A stretch of 52,476 nt of DNA from Anoxybacillus flavithermus (GCF_002742685.1 NZ_PEDM01000019.1:1-52476); one strand, 5' to 3'. Shown: positions 17,691 to 27,747, counted from the first letter of the stretch. Numbers and translations are program-made. The notes: a model not told the origin generated them from the sequence alone.

Positions 17691-17715
17691 GAAGGCTGCC
17701 TACAGACAGCCTTCT
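17690..17715. terminator. Shared stem-loop between convergent yqfT and nfo
   Basis: AGAAGGCTG (17690-17698) pairs with CAGCCTTCT (17707-17715) around an 8-nt loop. It touches the stop codons of both genes; U-tracts are weak. Confidence 0.65.
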
Positions 17716-18601
17716 ACTCAACAATTTTTTCGCGAACGTTTGGGTCAAACTGTTGTGCACGCAACATGGCAATTTCGAATTTATATGGTGGCTTCGCAGA
17801 CGCTTTTTCACCGACGTATGGCGTTTCTAAAATTTTCGGCACATGCATAAGCTGCGGGTGATGCACAATATAATTTAGCGCATCAAAACCGATATAACCA
17901 AAGCCGATATTTTCATGACGGTCTTTACGGCTTCCACAAGCATTTTTACTATCATTAATATGCAATACTTTGAGACGATCAAGCCCAATAATACGATCGA
18001 ATTCATCTAATACTCCATCAAAATCATGAACAATATCGTACCCTGCATCATGCGTATGGCACGTATCAAAGCAAACAGACAATTTATCGTTATGTGTCAC
18101 CCCGTCAATGATTTTCGCTAACTCTTCAAAACGACTTCCACACTCCGATCCTTTGCCTGCCATCGTTTCTAAAGCAATTTGTACTTGTTGATCAGTTGTA
18201 ATTACTTCATTTAATCCTTCAATAATTTTTTCAATTCCTGCTTCAACGCCTGCGCCAACATGCGCCCCCGGGTGCAGGACAAGCTGCTTAGCACCAATCG
18301 CTTCCGTTCGTTCAATTTCCGAACGTAAAAAAGAAACACCTAGAGAAAATGTATCGGCATTCACTGTATTGCCGATATTAATGATGTACGGGGCATGTAC
18401 AACAATTTCATCAATCCCATGTTCTTTCATATGGGCAAGTCCTTTATCAATGTTTAGTTCTTCAATTGGCTTCCGTCTCGTATTTTGTGGCGCTCCTGTA
18501 TAAATCATAAACGTGTTCGCCCCATACGACACCGCTTCTTTACTCGCAGCTAGCAGCATCTCTTTTCCGCTCATCGATACGTGTGAACCAATTTTTAACA
18601 C
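17714..18601 (-). CDS. nfo: Deoxyribonuclease IV (AP endonuclease Nfo)
   Basis: A 295-residue TIM-barrel AP endonuclease that cleaves 5' to abasic sites in base-excision repair. Zinc-ligand segments are visible: [47 protein letters not shown] and the C-terminal ILETPY. The start is GTG after GGGAG. It lies 13 bases downstream of cshB and is probably co-transcribed with it, as yqfR-yqfS in B. subtilis. Confidence 0.97.
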   Translation of the reverse strand: MLKIGSHVSMSGKEMLLAASKEAVSYGANTFMIYTGAPQNTRRKPIEELNIDKGLAHMKEHGIDEIVVHAPYIINIGNTVNADTFSLGVSFLRSEIERTEAIGAKQLVLHPGAHVGAGVEAGIEKIIEGLNEVITTDQQVQIALETMAGKGSECGSRFEELAKIIDGVTHNDKLSVCFDTCHTHDAGYDIVHDFDGVLDEFDRIIGLDRLKVLHINDSKNACGSRKDRHENIGFGYIGFDALNYIVHHPQLMHVPKILETPYVGEKASAKPPYKFEIAMLRAQQFDPNVREKIVE

Positions 18602-18614
18602 ATTCTTCTCTCCC

Positions 18615-19895
18615 TTATTTCTTTTTCGCTCTTTGTTTTTGTAGCTGTTCTCGCAATTTTTTCTTATATCCCGGCTTCACTTTCTTTTGTTTTTTCGCTA
18701 TTTTTTCAACGAGTTGCTCCACTTCATCCACTTTTTTCTCTTTTTTCCGTCCGTTCCATGCATCAAGCTCGATCCATTCACCGTGACGCAAATCACGATG
18801 GAGAAAATGAATTCCTTTCTTTTCTAACTTAACTAATGCATGTTGATCTGATGATTCATAAATCGTTGTAGCAATGCCGGCATAACCTGCACGTCCTGTT
18901 CGACCGGCGCGATGAACATAAAAGTCTAAGTCTGACGGCAATTCGTAGTTAATGACATGACTGACACCTTCAATATCAATTCCACGCGCTGCCAAATCTG
19001 TCGCGACAATGTATTGAAATTGCAAATCACGAATCGCTTTCATCATTTTTTTCCGTTCACGCGGTGATAAATCCCCGTGTAGCACACCTGCTTTTAATCC
19101 TTTGTTAATTAAGCCGTTGGCTACTTCGTCAGCTGTTTTTCTTGTATTGACAAACACAAGTGCTAAATATGGATTGTAGCTAACTAATATGTCATGTAAA
19201 AGCTGTAAACGGTCGCGATGACGAAGTGGGATTAAAATATGCTCAATTGTTGATGCTACGACTTGTTTTGGTGCGATATGAATATGAGTGGGATTCTCCA
19301 TATACTTTTTCAAAAACGGCTTTAACTTTTCTGGAATTGTTGCAGAAAAAACAAGCATTTGTAAATCTTCAGGCATACGGCCTGCGACGCGATCAACATC
19401 TGCAATAAACCCCATATCAAGCATGACGTCTGCTTCATCGACGACAAGCATGTGGGCTGTATGGACAAATAACGCTTGTTCGCGAACGAGATCATCAATG
19501 CGCCCTGGTGTACCGATAACAAGATGAGGCTGTGTTTTTAGTTTTTCAATTGATCGTAACTTATCCGTCCCCCCAACAAAACACCGAGCTGTAATGCGGT
19601 GATCATTTGGACAAAATTTTGTGATTTTTAATACTTCATGATAAATTTGTGTTGCCAATTCACGTGTCGGTGCAGTAATGACCGCTTGTACTTCATCTAC
19701 ACGTGGATCGATTCGCTGAATGATCGGCAATAAATAAGCATGCGTCTTCCCTGTTCCTGTTTGCGACTGACCGATGACACTCTCACCACGCAAAACAGCA
19801 GGAATGACACGCTCTTGAATAGATGTCGGTTTATGAAACTTTAAATGTTGAATCGCCTCTATAATAAACGGATGAAACGGAAAACGTTCAAACAT
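18615..19895 (-). CDS. cshB: DEAD-box RNA helicase CshB
   Basis: A 426-residue ATP-dependent RNA helicase. Motifs in order: Q motif ([10 protein letters not shown]), I ([11 protein letters not shown]), Ia (PTRELA), II ([10 protein letters not shown], variant DEAD), III (SAT), then domain 2 with [12 protein letters not shown] and [10 protein letters not shown]. The C-terminal ~50 residues are very rich in lysine, a likely RNA-binding tail. CshB of B. subtilis (YqfR) acts in cold adaptation and ribosome assembly and occupies this slot. AAAGGGGATG precedes the ATG. Confidence 0.95.
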   Translation of the reverse strand: MFERFPFHPFIIEAIQHLKFHKPTSIQERVIPAVLRGESVIGQSQTGTGKTHAYLLPIIQRIDPRVDEVQAVITAPTRELATQIYHEVLKITKFCPNDHRITARCFVGGTDKLRSIEKLKTQPHLVIGTPGRIDDLVREQALFVHTAHMLVVDEADVMLDMGFIADVDRVAGRMPEDLQMLVFSATIPEKLKPFLKKYMENPTHIHIAPKQVVASTIEHILIPLRHRDRLQLLHDILVSYNPYLALVFVNTRKTADEVANGLINKGLKAGVLHGDLSPRERKKMMKAIRDLQFQYIVATDLAARGIDIEGVSHVINYELPSDLDFYVHRAGRTGRAGYAGIATTIYESSDQHALVKLEKKGIHFLHRDLRHGEWIELDAWNGRKKEKKVDEVEQLVEKIAKKQKKVKPGYKKKLREQLQKQRAKKK

Positions 19896-19943
19896 CGTTT
19901 CTCATCCCCTTTCTCGTTTCAATAAAAAATAGACTAGTTACAT

Positions 19944-19973
19944 ATTATATACGAACATAAACCGTTCATTCAA
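19944..19973 (-). promoter_or_regulatory. Sigma-A promoter of cshB-nfo
   Basis: On the minus strand TTGAAT (19968-19973) and a perfect TATAAT (19944-19949) are separated by 18 bp. The leader before the cshB start is about 40 bases. Confidence 0.65.
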
Positions 19974-20052
19974 CTATATGAGCTTTCTTGCATATCGTAA
20001 TATAGATAAAATGAGCAAAAAGCTTTACTATGTAAAGAAAGGAGGAAATTCA

Positions 20053-20514
20053 TTGCGACGCCCATTTATGTTTCCACCTTCACGTTCACCGATGCCACCC
20101 ATGTGGCAACAGCCAATGATGCGACAAGCACAAGGAGGCATGTTTTCCCGATTGTTTGGCAATCAACTGCCTATGCAAACACTTGGTGCTCAAGGAGCAT
20201 TACCGAGCATTGATTCGATGTTAACAAATGTACAAAAAATGTTAAACATGGTTCAAACGATTACACCAATGGTGCAACAATACGGTCCACTCATTAAAAG
20301 CGTACCATCAATGATGCGGATTTTCCGTGAATTGAAACAATCTGACAACACAAACGAAACAACGGAAACAGCAAATGCAACAAGTGCAGCGACAACTGAA
20401 AAACAAGTTGAACAGCAATCATCAAAAAAACAACGTCCCGTTCCAACAGTAAAGGAGAAAAAACAAGAAAAAACATATGAAAAAGGGAAATCCATTCCGA
20501 AACTATATATTTAA
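20053..20514 (+). CDS. yqfQ: YqfQ/VrrA-family protein
   Basis: A 153-residue protein without membrane helices. The N-terminus is rich in Met and Pro, the middle ([18 protein letters not shown] to [10 protein letters not shown]) is helical, and the last ~50 residues are Thr/Glu/Lys-rich and probably disordered. This matches the VrrA/YqfQ family of Bacillaceae, encoded upstream of ispH in B. subtilis; the family is poorly characterised. The start is TTG, seven bases after AAAGGAGG; earlier in-frame ATGs lack ribosome sites. Confidence 0.75.
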   Translation: MRRPFMFPPSRSPMPPMWQQPMMRQAQGGMFSRLFGNQLPMQTLGAQGALPSIDSMLTNVQKMLNMVQTITPMVQQYGPLIKSVPSMMRIFRELKQSDNTNETTETANATSAATTEKQVEQQSSKKQRPVPTVKEKKQEKTYEKGKSIPKLYI

Positions 20515-20517
20515 CTT

Positions 20518-20546
20518 TTGTATGTTCGCTTCTTCTTTTATATAAT
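20518..20546 (+). promoter_or_regulatory. Sigma-A promoter of ispH
   Basis: TTGTAT (20518-20523) and a perfect TATAAT (20541-20546) are separated by 17 bp, about 30 bases before the ispH start. Confidence 0.75.
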
Positions 20547-20582
20547 GAATACGACAAACACGCCAAGAAGGAGCGATCCATT

Positions 20583-21530
20583 ATGGAAGTCATTAAAATT
20601 ACGCCACGCGGATATTGTTACGGAGTCGTTGATGCGATGGTTATCGCGCGCAACGCCGCGCTCAATCCGACATTACCAAGACCGATCTATATTTTAGGCA
20701 TGATCGTTCATAATAAACATGTAACCGATGCGTTTGCAGAAGAAGGAATTATTACACTTGACGGTCCGAATCGACTTGAAATTTTAGAAAACATCGATCA
20801 TGGCACGGTCATTTTCACCGCTCACGGCGTTTCACCTGAGGTGAAACAGCGCGCGAGAGAAAAAGGACTTGTCACCATTGATGCCACATGCCCAGATGTC
20901 ACAAAAACACATGATTTAATTCGCGAAAAAGTAGCGAGCGGATACGAAGTCATATACATTGGAAAAAAGGGACACCCTGAACCTGAAGGGGCTGTCGGCG
21001 TTGCGCCACATGCTGTTCATTTAATTGAAAAAACTGAAGATGTAGAACAACTGGATATTCAATCGAAACACATTATTGTGACAAACCAAACGACAATGAG
21101 CCAATGGGACGTAGCACATATTATGGAAAAAGTGAAAGAAAAATATCCACATGTTGAAATGCATCGTGAAATTTGTTTAGCGACGCAAGTGCGGCAAGAA
21201 GCGGTCGCTGAACAAGCAAAAGAAGCGGATGTGACGATTGTTGTCGGTGATCCAAGAAGCAATAACTCCAATCGACTGGCACAAGTATCTGAAGAAATTG
21301 CTGGAACGAAAGCGTATCGTGTTGCAGACGTGACTGAAATTGACATTGAATGGATTAAAGACGCCAAAAAAGTCGCAGTGACTGCCGGCGCATCTACACC
21401 AACACCGATTACAAAAGAGGTTATCGACTTTTTAGAACAATTTGACCCGAACAATCCTGAAACATGGAAACGTGAACGAAAAGTACCACTTAATAAAATT
21501 TTACCAAAAGTGAAAAAAAGAGGCGAATAA
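20583..21530 (+). CDS. ispH: 4-hydroxy-3-methylbut-2-enyl diphosphate reductase
   Basis: This 315-residue Fe-S enzyme makes IPP and DMAPP in the last step of the MEP pathway. The three cluster cysteines are visible: RGYCYGV at the N-terminus, DATCPDVTK, and EICLAT. The substrate-contact segments VHNKHV and FTAHGVSP are present, and [11 protein letters not shown] and GASTPTP complete the active site. AAGGAG precedes the ATG. It has its own promoter and terminator. Confidence 0.97.
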   Translation: MEVIKITPRGYCYGVVDAMVIARNAALNPTLPRPIYILGMIVHNKHVTDAFAEEGIITLDGPNRLEILENIDHGTVIFTAHGVSPEVKQRAREKGLVTIDATCPDVTKTHDLIREKVASGYEVIYIGKKGHPEPEGAVGVAPHAVHLIEKTEDVEQLDIQSKHIIVTNQTTMSQWDVAHIMEKVKEKYPHVEMHREICLATQVRQEAVAEQAKEADVTIVVGDPRSNNSNRLAQVSEEIAGTKAYRVADVTEIDIEWIKDAKKVAVTAGASTPTPITKEVIDFLEQFDPNNPETWKRERKVPLNKILPKVKKRGE

Positions 21531-21541
21531 GCCTCTTTTTT
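21514..21541. terminator. Bidirectional terminator between ispH and yqfO
   Basis: AAAAAGAGGC and GCCTCTTTTT flank the 6-nt loop GAATAA (21525-21530). A- and T-tracts on the two sides let it serve both convergent genes. Confidence 0.85.
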
Positions 21542-22658
21542 ATATAAACGTAAACGGCTCTGTGTTCGTTTGTGACACGTATATATCGACATCAAATTTT
21601 TGTTGTGCACACATCGTTCTTAATACGTTTGCTACCCCTTCTTTCATCACTTTTTCGACATGATGTCCCGGATCAACGACATTCAAGCCGAGCATGAGTG
21701 CATCATGTGCGACATGGTAATATAAGTCACCTGTCACGTACACATCAGCACCGCTCATTTTTGCTTGGTGAATATATTTATTTCCGTCTCCACCAATGAC
21801 AGCAACTTTACGAACGCGACTTGTTAACTCCCCAACGACACGAACAGCCGGTACATGCAATGATGTTTTCACATGTTCCGCAAATTGCTGCAATGTCATC
21901 TCCTCACTTAATGTTCCGATTCGTCCGAGCCCATATATCGCCCCTTTATTGTCAAGTGGATATACATCGTATGCTACTTCTTCATACGGATGTACTTGTA
22001 ACATCGCTTGAATGACTTTTCGTTGCAAGCGTGCAGGAACAATCGTTTCGATGCGTACTTCTTCTACTGTTTCTAACTTTCCTTGTTGACCGACAAACGG
22101 ATTTGTTCCTTCTTCTGGTAAAAATGTGCCCACTCCTTCACTATTGAATGTACAATGGCTATAATTTCCGATATGTCCAGCCCCCGCATCACCAATCGCT
22201 TTTCTCACCGCATCGGCATGTGTGCTCGGCACATATACAACAAGCTTTTTCAGCGGCTCTTCATACGTCGGAACAAGGACATCAACGTTTTGTAATTGAA
22301 GCGCTTCAGCGAGCCAATCATTTACCCCGCCTTTTGCGATATCTAAATTTGTATGTGCTGCATAAATCGCAATATCATGTTTTATACATTTTTCAATCAT
22401 ACGACCATACGTCTGATCGGTAACAATATGTTTGAGTGGACGAAAAATCGGTGGATGATGCGCGATAATTAAGTCAATGTCATGTGCGATTGCTTCATCG
22501 ACAACATGTTCTAATACGTCTAACGTAATCATGACGCGACGAATCCGCTTGTTTAACGTACCGATTTGTAAACCGATTTTATCCCCTTCCATCGCTAAAT
22601 GTTTTGGAGCAAACTGTTCAAATAGTTGAATGACTTCATATCCGTTTGGTGTCTTCAT
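21540..22658 (-). CDS. yqfO: Nif3-like dinuclear metal-centre protein YqfO
   Basis: A 372-residue Nif3/DUF34 protein. The N-terminal half has the metal-binding histidines in LIIAHHPPIF and AAHTNLDIAKGG, and the C-terminal half has the matching GGDGN and DPGHHVEK segments. A ~130-residue PII-like domain (starting about KKLVVYVPSTHAD) separates the halves, as in the long Firmicute form. It has been proposed as a GTP cyclohydrolase-like or NAD-related enzyme; the role is not settled. Its ATG overlaps the trmK stop (ATGA), so the two are translationally coupled. Confidence 0.92.
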   Translation of the reverse strand: MKTPNGYEVIQLFEQFAPKHLAMEGDKIGLQIGTLNKRIRRVMITLDVLEHVVDEAIAHDIDLIIAHHPPIFRPLKHIVTDQTYGRMIEKCIKHDIAIYAAHTNLDIAKGGVNDWLAEALQLQNVDVLVPTYEEPLKKLVVYVPSTHADAVRKAIGDAGAGHIGNYSHCTFNSEGVGTFLPEEGTNPFVGQQGKLETVEEVRIETIVPARLQRKVIQAMLQVHPYEEVAYDVYPLDNKGAIYGLGRIGTLSEEMTLQQFAEHVKTSLHVPAVRVVGELTSRVRKVAVIGGDGNKYIHQAKMSGADVYVTGDLYYHVAHDALMLGLNVVDPGHHVEKVMKEGVANVLRTMCAQQKFDVDIYVSQTNTEPFTFI

Positions 22659-23359
22659 CGCTTCAACGCCTCCTCTACCATCTGCAATGTTTCGAGAAAT
22701 TGTTGTTTCTTTTTGATCGCCTCTTCTGTTTTCGCATGTTTCAATTGTTCAATCACATTGTGCCAATGGTTCATTTCCATTGCCCATTTTTTTTCAAACA
22801 CTTCATTTCTTTCTTTCAATAAAAACGGACCGAGCAACAATTCGACATTCAGCTGCGTATATGGCCGATGAGGATTACCGCGCTCGGCAACAAGCACTTC
22901 ATACATTTGCCCATCTTCTTCTAAAATGCGCTCGTCAATAAGTTCCCATTGATTCTCTAATAACCATTTCCGCACAATGTGTGCACCGACATTTGGTTGT
23001 AAAATGAGCCGTTTAACAGCTGTTAATTTTTCCTTTCCTGCTTCTAAAATGTTTGAGATGAGTGTGCCTCCCATCCCGGCAATCGTGACACAATTCACCT
23101 CATTTGGCGCAACAACTTGTAGTCCATCCCCTTTACGAACGGAAATGACGTGAGAAAGTCCGCATTTCTCCACTTGTTGCTTTGCTGAGCGAAATGGCCC
23201 ATCCGCCACTTCCCCCGCAATCGCTTTTGTTATGTATCCGTGCAAATACGCATAGCATGGCAAATAAGCATGATCTGAGCCGATGTCTGCTAGTACGCTT
23301 CCTTTTGGAATAAATGAAACAACTGTTTGTAACCGTTTAGATAGCTGTAATTCGTTCAA
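22655..23359 (-). CDS. trmK: tRNA (adenine(22)-N1)-methyltransferase TrmK
   Basis: A 234-residue Rossmann-fold methyltransferase that makes m1A22 in tRNA. The SAM-binding loop is VLADIGSDHAYLP, and motif IV-like CVTIAGMGGTLI and LILQPNVGAHIVRKWL are conserved in TrmK; a C-terminal coiled coil (about residues 180-230) follows. The start is taken as TTG (MNELQLSKR) just after GGTGGT, in line with the usual MNEL start of the family; a GTG five codons earlier is possible. Confidence 0.93.
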   Translation of the reverse strand: MNELQLSKRLQTVVSFIPKGSVLADIGSDHAYLPCYAYLHGYITKAIAGEVADGPFRSAKQQVEKCGLSHVISVRKGDGLQVVAPNEVNCVTIAGMGGTLISNILEAGKEKLTAVKRLILQPNVGAHIVRKWLLENQWELIDERILEEDGQMYEVLVAERGNPHRPYTQLNVELLLGPFLLKERNEVFEKKWAMEMNHWHNVIEQLKHAKTEEAIKKKQQFLETLQMVEEALKR

Positions 23360-23410
23360 TGATGACCACCACACTTTTTTCTTCAGTTTATCATGTTTTG
23401 CAAAAAACGA

Positions 23411-23437
23411 AAAATCCCTTCACCGAAGTAAAGGGAT
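23411..23437 (-). terminator. Terminator of cccA
   Basis: ATCCCTT (23414-23420) pairs with AAGGGAT (23431-23437) around a 10-nt loop, followed on the minus strand by TTTT and, after CG, a further T run. Confidence 0.75.
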
Positions 23438-23450
23438 CTTTCTTCTCCGT

Positions 23451-23813
23451 TTATTTCAATTCAGCAAGCCATTTTGCCATTTCTTCTGCTTGATCCGCAG
23501 GAACTAATCCAGCTGGCATGCTTCCCCGACCGTTTGTGATGACCTCTTTAATTTGATCAACAGATAGACGGTCACCTACACCTTTTAACGCTGGGCCAAC
23601 GCCACCTTCATAGTTCGCACCATGACATGCTACACAGCTTTTTTTGTAAATGTCTTCTGGACCCGCAGCAGCTGTTTCTTCTGTCTTCGCGCCGCCTTCT
23701 TTCTCTTTCGCAACTTCTTTCATATCCCCGAGGCCTTTTACAGACAGAAAGAAAATGAGGCCAATTCCCATTACCATAATGAGTGCAAATGGGATTAATG
23801 GATTACGATTCAT
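23451..23813 (-). CDS. cccA: Membrane-anchored cytochrome c550
   Basis: A 120-residue c-type cytochrome. An uncleaved N-terminal helix (about residues 6-25) anchors it, a charged linker follows, and the haem domain carries CVACH (Cys60, Cys63, His64) with Met99 as the likely axial ligand. It carries electrons on the outer face of the membrane to the terminal oxidase. GGGAGG precedes the ATG. The place between rpoD and trmK matches B. subtilis cccA. Confidence 0.95.
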   Translation of the reverse strand: MNRNPLIPFALIMVMGIGLIFFLSVKGLGDMKEVAKEKEGGAKTEETAAAGPEDIYKKSCVACHGANYEGGVGPALKGVGDRLSVDQIKEVITNGRGSMPAGLVPADQAEEMAKWLAELK

Positions 23814-23922
23814 ACTTTACCCTCCCTTATGTAATAAAGCATGTTTTTCAAAATGAAAACGTTACAAACAATTTTATTGTACTTTAAATTCCCATAAAGG
23901 AAAAGCCCTGTATGTAAATTTT

Positions 23923-24456
23923 TTAAATGAAAAATGAAGAAAAAAGAAGAATGATGCCGACAACCCCTGAAATGATGAAATACATAAGCGAAAAACGCCA
24001 ACCGATCAACAACCAAACGAAACAATTACACATAACTGTTATCGCCAATGCGCTCATATTTCCTGAAAAGTACACATCGCATGCACGAATGGAAAGAAGA
24101 AGAAGCGACAAAGCGCCGACAATTAGGGCGATATGGGTAAGCATTTTATGTTGTGCAAAAAAACGTACAGTCATAAAACAAACTATGACAAAAAGTGACA
24201 AAATGAGCGTTTGCAAAACGAACGACAATTCAGTAAAATAAATGACAAGAAGGGCAAAAGGTAAAAAAATGCCGATCATGATCATCGTAAAACGAACAGC
24301 CCATGTCGGAACTTGCTTCGTTGACTGATCGACATCGTTATGGTTCCCTTCTGTATACAACGCAAGCAAAAAATCGCAATATTGTTCCGGTAGCAATCGC
24401 GTTTGTTTCCAGTATTTAATTTCATTAATAATAATTTCTTTTCGTTTTTGTTCCAT
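23923..24456 (-). CDS. Hypothetical membrane protein between rpoD and cccA
   Basis: I do not recognise a named family. The 177 residues begin with a ~50-residue hydrophilic, helical segment (KYWKQTRLLPEQYCDFLLALY) that resembles the DUF2157-type cytoplasmic head, followed by five or six hydrophobic helices to the C-terminus. AGGAAGG lies about 11 bases before the ATG, directly after the rpoD terminator, so it is likely expressed by read-through or a promoter inside that region. B. subtilis has no gene in this slot. The function is unknown. Confidence 0.75.
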   Translation of the reverse strand: MEQKRKEIIINEIKYWKQTRLLPEQYCDFLLALYTEGNHNDVDQSTKQVPTWAVRFTMIMIGIFLPFALLVIYFTELSFVLQTLILSLFVIVCFMTVRFFAQHKMLTHIALIVGALSLLLLSIRACDVYFSGNMSALAITVMCNCFVWLLIGWRFSLMYFIISGVVGIILLFSSFFI

Positions 24457-24473
24457 TGAATACGCATTCCTTC

Positions 24474-24522
24474 CTAAATAAAGAAATAGCTTACTTCCAT
24501 TGTAAGAAGTAAACTATTTCTT
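24474..24522 (-). terminator. Stem-loop after rpoD
   Basis: The 17-nt arms 24481-24497 and 24506-24522 pair with two mismatches, around an 8-nt loop. The minus-strand exit is TTTATTT, a moderate U-tract. Confidence 0.75.
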
Positions 24523-24530
24523 GTAAACGG

Positions 24531-25649
24531 TTATTCTAAAAAGTCTTTTAGGCGCTTACTTCGACTTGGATGGCGAAGTTTGCGCAACGCTTTCGCTTCA
24601 ATTTGACGAATGCGTTCGCGCGTGACACCGAACACTTTTCCGACTTCTTCAAGTGTTCGTGTACGTCCGTCGTCAAGACCGAAGCGAAGACGAAGGACAT
24701 TTTCTTCGCGATCTGTTAACGTATCTAGCACGTCTTCAAGCTGTTCTTTCAACAGTTCATACGCTGCATGTTCGGCTGGAGATGTCGCATCTTGGTCTTC
24801 AATGAAGTCACCTAAATGCGAATCATCTTCTTCACCAATTGGCGTTTCAAGTGAAACAGGCTCTTGGGCAATTTTTAAAATTTCACGCACCTTTTCTGGC
24901 GTTAAATCCATCTCTTCTGCAATTTCTTCTGGAGATGGCTCGCGACCGAGGTCTTGTAAAAGTTGCCGTTGAACGCGAATGAGTTTGTTAATCGTTTCAA
25001 CCATGTGAACAGGAATGCGAATCGTACGTGCTTGGTCAGCAATTGCACGCGTAATCGCTTGGCGAATCCACCATGTTGCATATGTGCTAAATTTATATCC
25101 TTTGCGGTAATCGAATTTTTCAACCGCTTTAATTAAGCCCATGTTTCCTTCTTGAATTAAGTCAAGAAAAAGCATACCACGACCAACGTAACGTTTTGCA
25201 ATGCTCACAACAAGGCGAAGGTTTGCTTCAGCTAAACGACGCTTTGCTTCTTCGTCTCCTTGTTCGATTCGTTTGGCTAACTCAATTTCTTCTTCTGCAG
25301 ACAATAACGGAACACGGCCAATTTCTTTTAAATACATACGAACAGGGTCGTTAATTTTTACACCTGGTGGAACGCTTAAATCGTTTAAATCGAACTCTTC
25401 GTCTTTTAAATCGTCGAAGTCTGGATCTTCTAAATCCGTATCATCTAAATCGGATTCCCCGACGACTTCGATACCTTGCTCAGTTAAATACTCATAATAT
25501 TCGTCCATTTGATCGGAATCGAGATCAAACGAGGATAATCGCTCAGCGATTTCTTCATAGGTAAGAACACCACGTTTTTTACCTAGCTCGACTAATTGTT
25601 CTTTCACTTGTTCTAACGTTAAATCGGAATGTGTTGACTTTTCAGCCAT
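24531..25649 (-). CDS. rpoD: RNA polymerase primary sigma factor SigA (RpoD)
   Basis: A 372-residue housekeeping sigma factor. After an acidic region 1.1 (from [17 protein letters not shown] to the Asp/Glu-rich stretch near residue 80), region 1.2 ([17 protein letters not shown]) leads to region 2 with [14 protein letters not shown] and the -10 reading segment ([13 protein letters not shown]), region 3, and the region 4.2 helix-turn-helix ([19 protein letters not shown]). Length equals B. subtilis SigA. Its ATG overlaps the dnaG stop by 8 bp, so both genes of the macromolecular-synthesis operon are coupled. Confidence 0.98.
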   Translation of the reverse strand: MAEKSTHSDLTLEQVKEQLVELGKKRGVLTYEEIAERLSSFDLDSDQMDEYYEYLTEQGIEVVGESDLDDTDLEDPDFDDLKDEEFDLNDLSVPPGVKINDPVRMYLKEIGRVPLLSAEEEIELAKRIEQGDEEAKRRLAEANLRLVVSIAKRYVGRGMLFLDLIQEGNMGLIKAVEKFDYRKGYKFSTYATWWIRQAITRAIADQARTIRIPVHMVETINKLIRVQRQLLQDLGREPSPEEIAEEMDLTPEKVREILKIAQEPVSLETPIGEEDDSHLGDFIEDQDATSPAEHAAYELLKEQLEDVLDTLTDREENVLRLRFGLDDGRTRTLEEVGKVFGVTRERIRQIEAKALRKLRHPSRSKRLKDFLE

Positions 25650-27456
25650 TTATTCCCCTCCTTCCAAAATGCAAAGACTTTCGCATCGCGATGATTTCAC
25701 TAGCAATGCGTTTGGCGCGCTCATAATCTTTTTGGCGTTCAGCTTCGCGCAACTGCGTTTCTTTTTGCTTAAGCAACTGTTCTTTCGGATAATTGAGCAC
25801 GCATTGAATATAATCTTGTAACTCCGCTGATGAAATATCTTCGTTGATCGGCATCATCGACAGCTCTGTCACAATGCGTTTTAGTTGCGGATCATGAATG
25901 CGTTCAAGCAACGAGCTTACATCGGGTTCGTGTCCTTCTTCGTAAAATGCATATAAATAGGCGACAATAGCGCGATGTTCCTCGATATTAAATGCGCCTT
26001 CGATCGTCTCTTGCACGGTCAATGCGATCGCTTTATCGCGCAACATATGAGCAATTAACATCCGTTCTGCTGTTTGAAAAGCAGGTAACAATTTCGCCTT
26101 CGCAGGCACAATTACTGTTTCGCGGCGCTCATGTTTCCGTTCTGTTTGTTGCTTTTTCCCATGAAGCGTCATTTGTTCACGTAACGCATCCATAGAAATC
26201 GAAAACTCATCCGCTAGTTGTCGCAAGTAATAGTCAACTTCAATAGCATTAGATAAGCGACTAATTTCTTTAACTGCTTCTTCAATGTAACGAAGCCGTT
26301 CGCTTTCATTTTGTAAATGACGCCCACGCTTCAAATATTCTAGCTTAAATGCGGTGAGCGATAAGCTTGCATCAAGCACATGGTGACGAAAACGATCAGC
26401 ACCATATTTTCGCACGTATTCGTCAGGATCGAGTCCATCTGGTATCATCGCCACTTTGACATAACAGCCAGCCTCCATAAGCGTCTCTGAAGCTCTGAGG
26501 GCAGCATCAATTCCAGCTCGATCGCCATCATAACAAACGATGACAGATGAAGCGTTTCGCCGTAGCATGCGCGCCTGTTCTTCTGATAAAGCCGTCCCCA
26601 TCGTTGCTACCGCATGAGAAATGCCAGCTTGCACAGCAGCAATGACATCCGCAAACCCTTCAAACAACACCACTTGCTGTTTTTGGCGCATCGGCACACG
26701 CGCCTCATGGAAGTGATATAAAATGTTTCGTTTGTTGAAAATAGGTGTTTCAGGACTATTCAAGTACTTCGGATCTTCGTTTCCGAGCGCTCTCCCCGAG
26801 AATGCGACCGTTTCTCCATGATGGTTGTGGATCGGAAACATAATGCGGTGACGAAAACGATCAAAATATGAGTCCTCTCCTGATTTTTTTACGATTAACC
26901 CTGCACGCTCCATCAGAGGAAGCGAGAAACCTTTGTTTGTTAAAAATGTAACAGCCGCATTCCAAGATGGCAAAGCATAACCAATTTCAAACTGTTCAAT
27001 GATTTCGCGCGTAAATCCACGATGAAGTAAGTAGCTTAACGCTTCCTCTCCTTCATTTGTATGCATCAGCAAATGATGATAAAACTTTTTTAGCAGCTCA
27101 TGCGCAGCGATCATCGCTGCTGTTTCTGTCCGCTCAGCTGTTGGATGATCATCGACGATGTGCGACAAATCCACATTTGCTCGCGGTGCCAATCGCTTCA
27201 CTGCCTCTATAAATGTGATTCCTTCGATGTCCATCAAAAACGAAAACACATTTCCGCCTGCCCCACAACCGAAACAGTGATAAATTTGCTTTTCTGGTGA
27301 AACAGAAAAAGAAGGTGTTTTCTCTCCGTGGAAAGGACATAAACCAAAATAATTGCGTCCTTGTTTTTTGAGCGAGACATACTGTTGGATGATGTCTACA
27401 ATATCGACTGAGCGACGAATGTGCTCAACCGTTTCTTCAGGAATGCGTTGTCCCAT
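25642..27456 (-). CDS. dnaG: DNA primase DnaG
   Basis: A 604-residue primase that makes RNA primers for replication. The zinc-binding domain ([11 protein letters not shown] and [10 protein letters not shown], about residues 40-65) is followed by the RNA polymerase core with the TOPRIM motif ([12 protein letters not shown] near residue 260, then VCYDGDRAG) and the C-terminal helicase-binding domain. GGAG lies ten bases before the ATG. It is the first gene of the dnaG-rpoD unit and is preceded by SigH-like and SigA-like promoters. Confidence 0.97.
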   Translation of the reverse strand: MGQRIPEETVEHIRRSVDIVDIIQQYVSLKKQGRNYFGLCPFHGEKTPSFSVSPEKQIYHCFGCGAGGNVFSFLMDIEGITFIEAVKRLAPRANVDLSHIVDDHPTAERTETAAMIAAHELLKKFYHHLLMHTNEGEEALSYLLHRGFTREIIEQFEIGYALPSWNAAVTFLTNKGFSLPLMERAGLIVKKSGEDSYFDRFRHRIMFPIHNHHGETVAFSGRALGNEDPKYLNSPETPIFNKRNILYHFHEARVPMRQKQQVVLFEGFADVIAAVQAGISHAVATMGTALSEEQARMLRRNASSVIVCYDGDRAGIDAALRASETLMEAGCYVKVAMIPDGLDPDEYVRKYGADRFRHHVLDASLSLTAFKLEYLKRGRHLQNESERLRYIEEAVKEISRLSNAIEVDYYLRQLADEFSISMDALREQMTLHGKKQQTERKHERRETVIVPAKAKLLPAFQTAERMLIAHMLRDKAIALTVQETIEGAFNIEEHRAIVAYLYAFYEEGHEPDVSSLLERIHDPQLKRIVTELSMMPINEDISSAELQDYIQCVLNYPKEQLLKQKETQLREAERQKDYERAKRIASEIIAMRKSLHFGRRGING

Positions 27457-27524
27457 ATTTCAACAGCTCCAAACATATTTCGACAAAACGTGTGGCTTTG
27501 ATCTAATTGTTTTGTATGTTTTTT

Positions 27525-27551
27525 ATTCTCCATTGCGCGAAACAATCCTTC
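27525..27551 (-). promoter_or_regulatory. SigH-type promoter upstream of dnaG-rpoD
   Basis: On the minus strand GAAGGATTG (27543-27551) and GGAGAAT (27525-27531) are separated by 11 bp. The SigH pattern is RNAGGAWWW, 11-12 bp, RNNGAAT; only the ninth -35 base deviates. A SigH promoter (P3) in the sigA operon of B. subtilis is established knowledge. Confidence 0.65.
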
Positions 27552-27587
27552 TTTTTGAGAAAAAAATATTGTCGAAAATCCCGATGC

Positions 27588-27603
27588 ATTGTCACTTGAC
27601 AAT
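27588..27603. repeat. 16-bp perfect dyad in the dnaG leader
   Basis: ATTGTCA (27588-27594) and TGACAAT (27597-27603) form a perfect inverted repeat with a 2-bp centre, between the SigA-like and SigH-like promoters. The spacing suits a protein operator better than an RNA hairpin. No binding protein is recognised. Confidence 0.45.
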
Positions 27604-27668
27604 TAGCTATAAATAGTTTATTCGTCCTATGTTCAGTCTAAACCTGTTTTATCACAATTTTTTATTAT

Positions 27669-27697
27669 AATATAAAAAATGTTAGTTGGCTATACAA
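27669..27697 (-). promoter_or_regulatory. Sigma-A promoter of the dnaG-rpoD operon
   Basis: TTGTAT (27692-27697) and TATATT (27669-27674) are separated by 17 bp on the minus strand. It gives a leader of about 200 nt before dnaG. The 298-bp interval 27457-27754 contains no gene; it holds this promoter, the dyad, the SigH-type promoter and the ppsR terminator. Confidence 0.6.
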
Positions 27698-27709
27698 ATG
27701 TTTTTATGA

Positions 27710-27747
27710 AAAAGGAAAAGCACATATCACTTGTTGTGATTGTGCTT
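27710..27747 (-). terminator. Terminator of the ccpN-ppsR operon
   Basis: The arms 27718-27730 and 27736-27747 pair with one bulge around the 5-nt loop TTGTT. On the minus strand the stem is followed by TTTTCCTTTTTC. Confidence 0.75.

Noticed and set aside
23814-23880. Possible catabolite-responsive element (TGTAACGTTTTCA) upstream of cccA
   Set aside because: One base short of the cre consensus spacing, so only one half matches; no clear promoter anchors it.
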